A stretch of DNA of 64,000 nucleotides from BP-133 sp040756995 (GTDB taxonomy: Bacteria; Actinomycetota; Acidimicrobiia; IMCC26256; BP-133): contig JBFLYK010000015.1 in the NCBI GenBank assembly GCA_040756995.1, positions 62,001 to 126,000 on the forward strand. The letters run 5' to 3'. Below are positions 22,694 through 31,039 of the stretch, in pieces (position 1 is the stretch's first letter; each line of letters opens with the position of its first letter). The notes beneath the pieces are model-generated. The model saw nothing but the letters and a program-made list of their open reading frames with translations. It was not told the DNA's origin and made no database searches. The position numbers and the translations under genes are program-made.

Positions 22694-23224
22694 TTGTTCA
22701 AGCGCATTCTTCTCACCGCGGTCTTGGGCGCGGGTCTGGTGCTCACGGTTCCGTTCGCCGCCGAGGCGGACCACAAGGGCGGCAAGGATCGCGACCGCAA
22801 GGACCACTGGGGTGTCCGGGCGCCGGGCTTCTGGGGTCACCACCAGGCCGGCCTCTACGGCGAGACCTATCCGTTCTGGCACTTCCGGGGCTTCGACAAG
22901 CACCCGGACCTCTACTGGTACCCGGCCGGTTACGGCGGCGGTGCCCCCTACCTCCAGGGCGGGTACTACCCCGGCGGTGCGATCCTCACCGACGTCTTCG
23001 GTGACGACTACTACTTCGCCTACGGGTACCGCTGCAACGGCTACCGCGACGGCTACTACTACGGCGCCGACGGCGCGCCCATCTCGTACTACGGCCGGCC
23101 GTTCTACCGCCGCAACGCCGACTGCGAGAACTACTTCCACCGCTACGGCCGCTGGTACGGCTACTCCGACTGCAGCCGCTTCGAGGTGGAGAAGGGCTAC
23201 TGCGACGACCACGACCGCCGGTAG
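22694..23224 (+). CDS. Secreted Tyr/Gly-rich protein, paralogue of the preceding gene
   Basis: A 176-residue protein starting at TTG 22694. This start is supported by AAAAGGGG 5 bases upstream and by alignment of (M)FKRILLTAVLGAGLVLTV with MLKRILVTAFLGGALVFTA of the neighbour. After the signal peptide (ending near AAEA) come a charged stretch, a Trp/His/Phe/Pro region (GFWGHHQAGLYGETYPFWHF), and a Tyr/Gly/Asp-rich C-terminus with four Cys. Function unknown; probably exported to the envelope or medium. The longer in-frame ATG at 22604 would put leader sequence in the protein and lose the signal peptide. Confidence 0.75.
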   Translation: MFKRILLTAVLGAGLVLTVPFAAEADHKGGKDRDRKDHWGVRAPGFWGHHQAGLYGETYPFWHFRGFDKHPDLYWYPAGYGGGAPYLQGGYYPGGAILTDVFGDDYYFAYGYRCNGYRDGYYYGADGAPISYYGRPFYRRNADCENYFHRYGRWYGYSDCSRFEVEKGYCDDHDRR

Positions 23225-23244
23225 GTCGGTCGTTCGGGCGTAGG

Positions 23245-26200
23245 TCAGCTGGCCTCGGAGGTGGGAACTTCCCCCTCCGGGGCCGGCTTCGCGTCTCCGG
23301 CCGCTTCGGGATCACCGGTCGCCCACATCGTGGCGTAGACACCACCCTGGGCCAGCAGGGCGGCGTGGCTTCCTTCCTCCACGACCCGGCCGCCGCTGAG
23401 CACGACGATGCGGTCGGCGCGGGCGGCGGTGGCCAGCCGGTGGGCGACGATGACCGTGGTCCGCCCCCGGGACAGTGCCCCCATGGCCGCCGCCACCTTG
23501 GCCTCGGTCCGGAGGTCGAGGTTCGAGGTGGCCTCGTCGAGGAGCAGGACGGCGGGGTCGACCAGCCGGGCCCGGGCCAGGGCCAGCAGCTGGCGCTGAC
23601 CGCCGGACAGTGACCGGCCCCGTTCCAGGATCGGCGTGTCGTACCCCGCCGGCAGGCCGGCGATGAACTCGTCGGCGCCGACGGCCCGGGCCGCCTCTTC
23701 GATCTCGGCGTCGGTGGCGTCGGGGCGGCCGTAGGCGATGTTGTCCCGCACCGTGCCGGAGAAGAGATGCGCCTCCTGGGGGACGAGCCCGAGGTGGCGC
23801 CGGTAGGCCGGCAGCGACAGGTGGCGGAGATCGATGCCGTCGGCAGTCACCCGTCCGCTGGTCGGGTCGTAGAAGCGGGCCAGCAGCTTGACGACGGTCG
23901 ACTTGCCGGCGCCCGTCCGCCCGACGAGGGCCACGGTCTCGCCCGGGGCGATGGCCAGGTCGACGCCGTCGAGGGCCCAGCGGTCGGTGCCGTAGCGGAA
24001 GCGCACGTCGTCGAGCGCCAGTGCGCCGGCCAGTTCCGTGGGTGGGAGCGCCCCCGGCGCCTCGGGCGTGCTGACCGGCGTGGCCAGCAGCTCGCCGAGC
24101 TTCGTTGCCGCCGCCCTCGCCTGCTGGTAGGTGTCGAACACCTGGGACAGCTGCTGCAGGGGGGCGAAGAACACATTCAGGTAGAGGATGAAGGCGATCA
24201 GATCCGCCGCGGTGAGCGACCCGCTGCGGATCAGCGTCGACCCGTAGGCCACCACGAGCGCCGTGGCCACCTGGCCGAGGAACTCGACGGTCGGGAAGTA
24301 GGTGGCCGACAGGCGGTTGCCTTCCAGCCGGGCGTCGAGATGCTCGTCGGCGATGGCCCGGAACTCTTCGAGGTTGCGGTCCTCGCGGGCGAAGGCGGCC
24401 ACGACCCGGGCGCCGGACAGGCTCTCCTGGAGGCTGGCCATGACCAGGGCGACCTTGTCGCGGATGCGCAGATAGGCGCGGTCCGACGCCCGCCGGAACC
24501 ACACGGTGAGCAGCACCAGGGGCGGCACGACGGCCAGGGCGACGAGGGCGAGGCGCCAGTCGAGCACGAACAGCACTACCGCCACCCCGGCGGCGGTCAG
24601 GCCGCTGGCCACGAGGTTCACGATGCCCTGCTGGAACAGCTGGGAGAGGGCTTCGATGTCGCTGGTCATGCGGGTGAGGATCCGGCCGCCGAGCTCCCGC
24701 TCGTAGAAGTCGAGCCCGAGCCGGCTGAGGTGGGCGAAGACCTTGACCCGCAACGAGTAGAGAAGCCGCTCGGACAGGCGACCCGTCCAGCGGGCTCCGG
24801 CCCACAGCACCCACCAGTCGATCAGGACGACGGCGGCGAAGGCGACGGTGGCCGCGGTGAGGCCGGCGGTGGAATGGCGGGCGACGCCCCGGGCCACACC
24901 GGCCCGCACCAGCGCCGGGCCGGCCAGGCCGGCCAGCGCGTCGACGGCGACGAGCACGACGCCGATGGCCAGCGCGGCCCGGAACGGCCGGACGAACCGC
25001 CCGAGCGAGAAGTCCGGGTCCGGCCGGGCGGCGGCGACGGGATCGACGCCCGGGTCGTGGTCGGCGGGTGGCAGCGCCGCCACCTGGGCCAACAGCTTCT
25101 CGTCCGCCGGCATGGTTCCCGCCAGGGCGAAGTGGCCCCCGTGGTGCGCCGCGCCGGCGGCGCCGCCGCCCGGGCGGCCGATCCACGACGCGGCCTTCGC
25201 CGCGGCGGCGATAGCGCGCTGGCCGGACAGCGCCGCGTGAGCCCCGGCCGATGCCGGTGACTGCCCGGATGACTGCCCGTCACCGCACGGAGTGCCCGTC
25301 CCGGAGACCGTCAGCGGCGGCCGCTCCGGCTCCGGTTCGGGCGCCGCGCCGGTGAGGAGCTCGACGTAGCGGGGGCACGTCCGCATGAGCTCGTCGTGGG
25401 TGCCTTCGGCCAGGACGCGGCCGCCGTCGACGACGACGATGCGGTCGGCCAGGCTGATCGTCGACCGGCGGTGGGCGACGATGATCGTGGTGCGGCCGGC
25501 CATCAGCCGCCGCAGGGTGGCGTGGATCCCGGCCTCGACGGTCGGGTCGACGGCGGAGGTGGCGTCGTCGAGGACGAGGATCTTCGGGTCGGTGACGAGC
25601 GCCCGGGCCAGGGTCACCCGCTGGCGCTGCCCGCCGGAGAGGGTGAGGCCCCGCTCCCCCACCACCGTGTCGTAGCCGTCGGGCAGGGCCTCGATGAACC
25701 CGTCCGCTTCGGCGGCGGCGGCCGCGGCCCGGATCTGATTGGCCGTGGCGCCCGGCGCCCCGAAGGCGATGTTGTCGGCGATCGACGCCGAGAAGAGGAA
25801 GGCGTCCTCGAACACGATCCCGATCGAGCGGCGCAGCTCCGCCAGCCGCAGGCGCCGGACGTCGGTGCCGTCGAGCGTCACCCGTCCGGCGTCGACGTCG
25901 TAGAACCGGGGCAGGAGCTGGGCGATGGTCGACTTGCCGGAGCCGCTGGCCCCCACCAGCGCCACCCGCTCGCCCGGTTCGATGCGAAGGGTGAATCCGT
26001 CGAGCAACGGCGCTTCGTCGTCGCCCCGGCCGTACCCGAACCGCACGTCCTCGAAGGCGATGGCTCCGCGGACCGCCCCGACCGGCTCGGCGTCGGGCGG
26101 CTCGACGACCTCCGAGCGGGTGTCGAGCAGCTCGAGGATCCGGACGGCGCCGGCCCGGGCCATCTGCCCCGCCGACAGCAGGCCCGACAGCATCCGGGCC

Positions 26201-27117
26201 GGGGCGGCGAGCTGGAGCAGGTACGTGTTGAAGGCCAGGAACGTGCCGAGCGAGATGTGCCCGGCGATGACGAGCCGGCCGCCGGCCAGCAGCAGGGCGG
26301 CCATACCGAAGCTCGGCAGCACCTGGATGAGCGGCACGAGGCGGGCCTGGATGCGGATGTTGCGCAGCTGGGCGCCATACAGGGCCCGGGCCGCGGTCTC
26401 GAGGCGGGCGACCTCCCGCTCCTCGGCGGCGAACGCCTTGACGACCCGCACGCCGGAGACGGCCTCGTCGACGACGCCGGCCACGTCGGCCGCCCGTTGC
26501 TGCGCGGCCCAGGTGGCGGGGAAGACCCGGTCGCGCATGCGGCCGGAAGCGACGGCCAGGGCCGGCAGCACAACGAGGGCGATGGCGGTCAGCGCCGGGC
26601 TGAGCACCACCATGACGACCAGCGACAGCACCAGCATCACGAGGTTGCCGACCATCAGCGGCAGGAAGGCCAGCAGCATCTGCACCATGCGGACGTCGCT
26701 CCCGGCCCGCGACATGGCCTGGCCGGTCTCGAGCCGGTCGTGGGCGGCGAAGTCGAGGCGGGCCAGATGCTCGTAGACGGCGTTGCGCAGGTCGTACTCG
26801 ACGTCGTAGCTGACCCGTCCGGCGTAGAGGCGCCGGACGAGCGCCGCGCCGAACCGAACGGCCCCGAGGCCGAGGAGCGCGGCGATGCCGGTGGCCGGCA
26901 ACGCCCGTCCGGCGGCGACGTCGTCGATGAGGTCGCGCAGCACCAGCGGCCCGAAGACGGTGGCCACCATGCCGACGACGGCGCCGATCAACGAGATGAC
27001 GAGCGTGCGCCGGTGTCGCCGCATGAGCGGCCCCAGCCGTCGCATCCATCCGCCGGCTTCCGGCGGAGCGATTCCCGGGGGTGCGGGGGTGTCCCCCGCA
27101 ACGTCAGCCAGACTCAC
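23245..27117 (-). CDS. Fused ABC exporter (two half-transporters in one chain)
   Basis: A 1290-residue protein of layout TMD1-NBD1-linker-TMD2-NBD2. NBD1 has Walker A VGASGSGKST, LSGGQRQR and ILVLDDATS; NBD2 has VGRTGAGKST, LSGGQRQ and VLLLDEATS. NBD1 carries Asp instead of the catalytic Glu after Walker B, the mark of a degenerate site as in heterodimeric exporters such as TM287/288, so ATP is probably hydrolysed only at the other site. A roughly 110-residue Gly/Ala linker joins the halves. It likely exports a lipid, drug or peptide; the substrate is unknown. The GTG start is 22 bases after the oxidoreductase stop. Confidence 0.9.
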   Translation of the reverse strand: MSLADVAGDTPAPPGIAPPEAGGWMRRLGPLMRRHRRTLVISLIGAVVGMVATVFGPLVLRDLIDDVAAGRALPATGIAALLGLGAVRFGAALVRRLYAGRVSYDVEYDLRNAVYEHLARLDFAAHDRLETGQAMSRAGSDVRMVQMLLAFLPLMVGNLVMLVLSLVVMVVLSPALTAIALVVLPALAVASGRMRDRVFPATWAAQQRAADVAGVVDEAVSGVRVVKAFAAEEREVARLETAARALYGAQLRNIRIQARLVPLIQVLPSFGMAALLLAGGRLVIAGHISLGTFLAFNTYLLQLAAPARMLSGLLSAGQMARAGAVRILELLDTRSEVVEPPDAEPVGAVRGAIAFEDVRFGYGRGDDEAPLLDGFTLRIEPGERVALVGASGSGKSTIAQLLPRFYDVDAGRVTLDGTDVRRLRLAELRRSIGIVFEDAFLFSASIADNIAFGAPGATANQIRAAAAAAEADGFIEALPDGYDTVVGERGLTLSGGQRQRVTLARALVTDPKILVLDDATSAVDPTVEAGIHATLRRLMAGRTTIIVAHRRSTISLADRIVVVDGGRVLAEGTHDELMRTCPRYVELLTGAAPEPEPERPPLTVSGTGTPCGDGQSSGQSPASAGAHAALSGQRAIAAAAKAASWIGRPGGGAAGAAHHGGHFALAGTMPADEKLLAQVAALPPADHDPGVDPVAAARPDPDFSLGRFVRPFRAALAIGVVLVAVDALAGLAGPALVRAGVARGVARHSTAGLTAATVAFAAVVLIDWWVLWAGARWTGRLSERLLYSLRVKVFAHLSRLGLDFYERELGGRILTRMTSDIEALSQLFQQGIVNLVASGLTAAGVAVVLFVLDWRLALVALAVVPPLVLLTVWFRRASDRAYLRIRDKVALVMASLQESLSGARVVAAFAREDRNLEEFRAIADEHLDARLEGNRLSATYFPTVEFLGQVATALVVAYGSTLIRSGSLTAADLIAFILYLNVFFAPLQQLSQVFDTYQQARAAATKLGELLATPVSTPEAPGALPPTELAGALALDDVRFRYGTDRWALDGVDLAIAPGETVALVGRTGAGKSTVVKLLARFYDPTSGRVTADGIDLRHLSLPAYRRHLGLVPQEAHLFSGTVRDNIAYGRPDATDAEIEEAARAVGADEFIAGLPAGYDTPILERGRSLSGGQRQLLALARARLVDPAVLLLDEATSNLDLRTEAKVAAAMGALSRGRTTVIVAHRLATAARADRIVVLSGGRVVEEGSHAALLAQGGVYATMWATGDPEAAGDAKPAPEGEVPTSEAS

Positions 27118-27139
27118 GCGACCCAGCTCGTCATCACTT

Positions 27140-29269
27140 TCAGGCTATCGGCGCCACCTCCACTCGAGTGTCGGAGAAGGTCGGGGCGTTGCCGAGGTCG
27201 GCGAAGGGGATCCGGGTGATGGCGTTGGACGTCGGGCCGCCCTCGACCTTGCGCCAGTAGCCCACCGGGCAGATGGTCACGCCCCGGGCCACCTGATCGC
27301 CGGCGCCGATGCGGGCGATGCCCCGCAGTTCGCCGTTCTCGTTGAACACCCGGACGGGCTGGCCTTCCTCGATGCCCCGGGCCTCGGCGTCGTCGGCGTG
27401 CATGATGACCGCCTGCTCGCCCTGGACGCGGCGCTGGTAGGCCATGTTCCCGTACTGGGAGTTGAGGAAGGCGTGGGGCTTGGGTGAGAGCATGAACAGC
27501 GGATAGGGCGAGCCTTCGACGTCCTCGGCCGGCGGGATGTAGTGCGGGACGGGGTCGACGGTGCCTCCGGGCTGTGACTCGTTGTAGCCCTCCCGGAAGA
27601 CGGGCACGACGATGTTGCCGGCCATCTCGGCCATGGACGACTTGAACTCGCACTTGCCCGACGGGGTCGGGAACCCGCCTTCGGCGAACGGGGCGTAGTC
27701 GTCGGGGCCGGGCAGGTTGAGCCGGGCCCACCCTTCCTCCTTGAGGCGCTCGAGCGTGATGCCCTCCATCGTCGGCGCCGACCAGTCGTAGACCTGGCGG
27801 GCCATCTCCTCGGGCGGGAGGCAGTACCAGTCGTCCTCCAGACCCATGCGCTCCGATATCCGCCGGAACATCTCGACGTTCGACACCGATTCGCCCAGCG
27901 GCTCGATCGCCTGGTTGTTGACCGACACGTAGCAGTGACCCCAGGAGAACATGATGTCGAACTGCTCGAGCTGGGTGGTGGCCGGCAGGACGATGTCGGC
28001 GTAGTCGGCGGTGTCGGTCAGGAACTGTTCCGACACCACGGTGAAGAGGTCCTCGCGGCGCAGGCCGGCCAGCGTCTTCTCCTGCTGGGGAGCGACCACG
28101 ACGGGATTGGAGTTGTAGACGAACAGCGCCTTGATCGGCGGGTCGAGCTCCAGCTCGCCGGTGAGTGCCGGCCCGAGCAGCCACTGGTTGAGGACGCGCG
28201 TGCCGGGCTGGATCAGCTCCGGCCGGGACAGCACGTCCCACCGGAGCGGGAAGGCCCACAGTGGCATCGTGAGGATGCCGCCGCCGACCCTGCGCCAGGC
28301 GCCGACCAGTGCCGGGAGCGAGGTGACGGCCCGCACGGCCTGGCCGCCGCCGGCGTGGCGCTCGAGGGCGACGCCGATGCGGATGGCAGAGGGCTGCGTG
28401 GTGGCGTACTCCCGGGCCAGGCGCACGATGTCCTCGGCCGGGATGCCGGTCACGTTGGCCGCCCAGTCCGGCGGGTACTGCTGCACTCGCTCCGACAGCT
28501 CCTCGAAGCCGACGGTGTGCTGCGCGACGTAGTCCTTGTCGACGAGGCCCTCGTTGATGATGACGTGCATCATCGCCAGGGCCAAGGCGCCGTCGGTGCC
28601 GGGCCGGATGGGGATGTACCAGTCGGCGCTCTGAGCCGTGCGGTGGCGCAACGGGTCGATGACCACGACCTTGGCGCCGCGGTCCTGCGCCTCCTTGATG
28701 AACGGCCACATGTGCAGGTTGGTCGACCGCACGTTGCAGGCCCACAGGATGATGTAGCGGGAGTGCACGAAGCTCTCCGGGTCCATTCCCGCCGCCGGGC
28801 CCAGCGTCATCAGGTAGGCGGTGATGCCGCCGGAGTCGCAGAACGTCCGCTCGGAGACGGTGGCGCCGAGGCGGTGGAAGAACGGGTCGCCGACGGTGAG
28901 GCCGTTGAGGATCCCTTCCGTCCCCAGATAGCTGTAGGGCAGGATCGCCTGGCCGCCGTACTCGTCGATGATCGACCGGAACCGGGTGGCGATCTCGTCG
29001 AGGGCGTCGTCCCAGCTGATCCGCTCGAAGCGCCCCTCCCCCTTCGGGCCGACCCGCCGCAGCGGGTACAGCACCCGGTCGGGGCTGTAGGTGTGGGTGG
29101 TGTAGTCGTTGACCTTCACGCACAGGCCGCCCCGGGTGAAGGGGTGATCGGGATCCCCCCGCACCTTGGTGGCCTTGCCGTTCTCCACCGTGACGAGCAT
29201 GGCGCAGGTGTCCGGACAGTCATGGGCGCAGGCGCCGCGCACGGTCCTGATTCCCTCGGTTGTGGTCAT
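27140..29269 (-). CDS. Molybdopterin-dependent oxidoreductase (formate dehydrogenase/DMSO reductase superfamily)
   Basis: A 709-residue catalytic subunit. Cys14, Cys18, Cys22 and Cys50 (C-x3-C-x3-C-x27-C) bind a [4Fe-4S] cluster, and MGD-binding stretches include ILWACNVRSTNLH, VVVIDPLRHRTAQSADWYIPIRPGTDGALALAM and the C-terminal FNENGELRGIARI domain. There is no Tat signal, so it is cytoplasmic. I see no partner electron-transfer subunit nearby, and the substrate is unknown. ATG at 29269 follows a GGGGGG stretch. A TetR-like palindrome lies just upstream. Confidence 0.85.
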   Translation of the reverse strand: MTTTEGIRTVRGACAHDCPDTCAMLVTVENGKATKVRGDPDHPFTRGGLCVKVNDYTTHTYSPDRVLYPLRRVGPKGEGRFERISWDDALDEIATRFRSIIDEYGGQAILPYSYLGTEGILNGLTVGDPFFHRLGATVSERTFCDSGGITAYLMTLGPAAGMDPESFVHSRYIILWACNVRSTNLHMWPFIKEAQDRGAKVVVIDPLRHRTAQSADWYIPIRPGTDGALALAMMHVIINEGLVDKDYVAQHTVGFEELSERVQQYPPDWAANVTGIPAEDIVRLAREYATTQPSAIRIGVALERHAGGGQAVRAVTSLPALVGAWRRVGGGILTMPLWAFPLRWDVLSRPELIQPGTRVLNQWLLGPALTGELELDPPIKALFVYNSNPVVVAPQQEKTLAGLRREDLFTVVSEQFLTDTADYADIVLPATTQLEQFDIMFSWGHCYVSVNNQAIEPLGESVSNVEMFRRISERMGLEDDWYCLPPEEMARQVYDWSAPTMEGITLERLKEEGWARLNLPGPDDYAPFAEGGFPTPSGKCEFKSSMAEMAGNIVVPVFREGYNESQPGGTVDPVPHYIPPAEDVEGSPYPLFMLSPKPHAFLNSQYGNMAYQRRVQGEQAVIMHADDAEARGIEEGQPVRVFNENGELRGIARIGAGDQVARGVTICPVGYWRKVEGGPTSNAITRIPFADLGNAPTFSDTRVEVAPIA

Positions 29270-29287
29270 GAGCCGCCCCCCGTGTTC

Positions 29288-29305
29288 TCCGACCAAACGG
29301 TCGGA
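29288..29305. promoter_or_regulatory. TetR-type operator-like palindrome
   Basis: TCCGACC-AAAC-GGTCGGA: perfect 7-bp arms with a 4-base centre, between the divergent oxidoreductase (start 29269) and the small gene at 29352. The core GACCAAACGGTC resembles many TetR-family sites. A TATTAT on the minus strand overlaps its edge. No tetR gene is present in the window. Confidence 0.55.
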
Positions 29306-29351
29306 TAATAGGCCTCGTTTCCAGTCTTATCCCGGGGGTATCGCGTCCGCC

Positions 29352-29603
29352 ATGGACGAACGCCAGAACCTCGACGATCAGAAGGGCCCGAAGACGCCGG
29401 CCACGCCGGCGGGGGTCAACCGCCGGGACATGGCCGAAAGCGGGCCCGACATGGCCCGCACCGCGCCCGGGGGCGGCGCCGACCACCAGCCCGCCATCGA
29501 GCACGACCAGACCGCCGCCTTCGGCGAACCCGGCGAGGTCGCCACGCCCGACCGGGACGCCACGCCGGTCCCCGGCGAGGACCCCGGCGACACGGCCTGC
29601 TAG
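29352..29603 (+). CDS. Small hydrophilic, probably disordered protein
   Basis: An 83-residue protein rich in Asp, Pro, Gly, Ala and Glu, with no hydrophobic core, ending in Cys. No motifs are recognised. The ribosome site is weak, so translation is uncertain. The stop overlaps the end of the convergent SRPBCC gene by 4 bases. The charged segment composition is similar in kind to the small protein encoded at 62710-62967. Confidence 0.45.
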   Translation: MDERQNLDDQKGPKTPATPAGVNRRDMAESGPDMARTAPGGGADHQPAIEHDQTAAFGEPGEVATPDRDATPVPGEDPGDTAC

Positions 29604-30046
29604 GCCGGAGCGGTCTCGAGGATCTTCTTCAGCTGCACCAGGTCCTTGCGGTTCGCCCGCCGCATGGCCGACGCCATGACCGGCGCCGCCACCTTGGAGA
29701 ACCCCGCCGGCTCTCCCCGGTTGCGCAGCGTCATCCGGGTCCCGCCGGACGGGGTGTCCTCCCAGGTGTACGTCGTCTCCATCGGGAACGGTCCTTCGGC
29801 CGTGGCCATCACGAACCGCTCACCCGGGACCATCTCCTTGACCTGGTAGGTGTATTCGAGGCGCCGGCCCAGGAACTCGGCCACGAAGGCCAGCTTCGAC
29901 CCGACCTGGAGCGGCTTCGGCGTCCTCCACTCCACCGCCTTGATCTTCACGTACCAGGCGGTGGCGTTGCCCGGATCGGCGGCGTAGGCGGCTACCTGCT
30001 CCCGAGGCCTGGCGATCTCGATCTCTGTCACCACGTCGACAGCCAC
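29600..30046 (-). CDS. SRPBCC-family protein (polyketide cyclase/START-like)
   Basis: A 148-residue single domain. The pattern is N-terminal strand VVTEIEIARPREQVAAYAADPGNATAWYV, central AEFLGRRLEYTYQVKEMVPGERFVMATAEGPFPMETTYTWED, and the long C-terminal helix ASAMRRANRKDLVQLKKILE. The fold encloses a hydrophobic ligand pocket. The GTG start has no clear ribosome site. Ligand and role are unknown. It lies 23 bases after the methyltransferase stop and is probably co-transcribed with it. Confidence 0.75.
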   Translation of the reverse strand: MAVDVVTEIEIARPREQVAAYAADPGNATAWYVKIKAVEWRTPKPLQVGSKLAFVAEFLGRRLEYTYQVKEMVPGERFVMATAEGPFPMETTYTWEDTPSGGTRMTLRNRGEPAGFSKVAAPVMASAMRRANRKDLVQLKKILETAPA

Positions 30047-30069
30047 GTCGCGATGCTACGACGCCCGTA

Positions 30070-30876
30070 TCACTCCCGTTTCCGGGCCACGGCGAGGAGG
30101 TGGCTGGAGGCAGCCAGCATCTCCGGTTCCGACTCGACGACCTCCGCAGCCCACAACATCGTCTCCCGTTGAGCGGGATCGGCCCACCGGCGCTCGAAGT
30201 CCGCCACCAGGAAGCCGGGCCCTTCGACGTTGAGGATCTGCACGGCGGAGAATCCGGCCTCGACCACTTCGGCTCGCAGGTCCCGGGGCAGGTGGAAATA
30301 GGCCGTGGTGAAGAGGCGGTCGGCGCCGCCCTTGAACGCCCCGCTCTCCAGCGCCGCCGCCACGAGGGGCCGCATGTCCGGCTCGTGCAGAAGCTCGCCC
30401 GCCAGCAGGTCGAGCAGCCCGGCGAATCGGGAAATGGCCGCTGCGATGAGCACACCGCCGGGGCGCAGGACCCGGCGGGCCTCGCTCAGCGCCAGCAGCC
30501 GGTCGGCCCGCTCGACGAGGTGATAGAGCGGCCCCAGCAAGAGGACGGCCTCAACCGAGCCGCTCCCCTGCTCGAGATCCCGGGCGTCACCGACCTCCGC
30601 GGTCACCCCGGGATGCGCGGCAACGGCCTGCTCGACGTGAAGCGGGATCGGATCGACGACGTGGACGCGGTATCCCCGCTCGCACAACCACGCGGCGTAG
30701 GCGCCAGGCCCCCCACCAACATCGAGTACATCGACCGGCGCCGGAGGGAGAAACCGCTCTAGCAGCTGCGTCGTCCGGGCGAACTCCAGCGGCCCGGTCC
30801 GCAACCCGCCCGTGAGCCGGTCGACCTCCCGCCCCCGTTCGTAGTACCTCCGGATGGCCTCATCGAGTTCAGGCAT
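30070..30876 (-). CDS. SAM-dependent methyltransferase (class I)
   Basis: A 268-residue protein. Motif I is VDVLDVGGGPGAYAAWLCERG, followed by VHVVDPIPLHVEQA (acidic residue binding the SAM ribose) and EAVLLLGPLYHLVERADRLLALSEARRVLRPGGVLIAAAISRF. The LGPLYHL...RVLRPGG arrangement is common in small-molecule methyltransferases. The target is unknown. The ATG start is at 30876. The gap upstream holds two palindromes. Confidence 0.85.
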   Translation of the reverse strand: MPELDEAIRRYYERGREVDRLTGGLRTGPLEFARTTQLLERFLPPAPVDVLDVGGGPGAYAAWLCERGYRVHVVDPIPLHVEQAVAAHPGVTAEVGDARDLEQGSGSVEAVLLLGPLYHLVERADRLLALSEARRVLRPGGVLIAAAISRFAGLLDLLAGELLHEPDMRPLVAAALESGAFKGGADRLFTTAYFHLPRDLRAEVVEAGFSAVQILNVEGPGFLVADFERRWADPAQRETMLWAAEVVESEPEMLAASSHLLAVARKRE

Positions 30877-30971
30877 CCCCCAGCATTACCAGCGCCACCG
30901 TCCCACCCGCCCGCCATTTCGCCGGATGGGCCTCCGACCAGTTCGGTCGACCGGACACCGTCCGCCCCCCA

Positions 30972-31013
30972 TGATTCGGCTGAATCACTTCGCAGGCCGG
31001 TTCCGCGGAACCG
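30972..31013. promoter_or_regulatory. Two palindromes upstream of the methyltransferase
   Basis: TGATTC-GGCT-GAATCA (30972-30987) and a perfect 16-bp palindrome CGGTTCCGCGGAACCG (30998-31013) occupy the gap between the propeller-protein stop (31040) and the methyltransferase start (30876). They could be operators for the methyltransferase promoter; the second could also act as a terminator hairpin. Confidence 0.4.
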
Positions 31014-31039
31014 CCCTGGTTCGGCACCCTGCTTGGTCA

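Noticed and set aside
29350..29365. GAACGCCAG similar to the gcvT-flanking hairpin arm
   Set aside because: It lies in the coding start of the small protein, and no second arm or matching interior is present; chance match.
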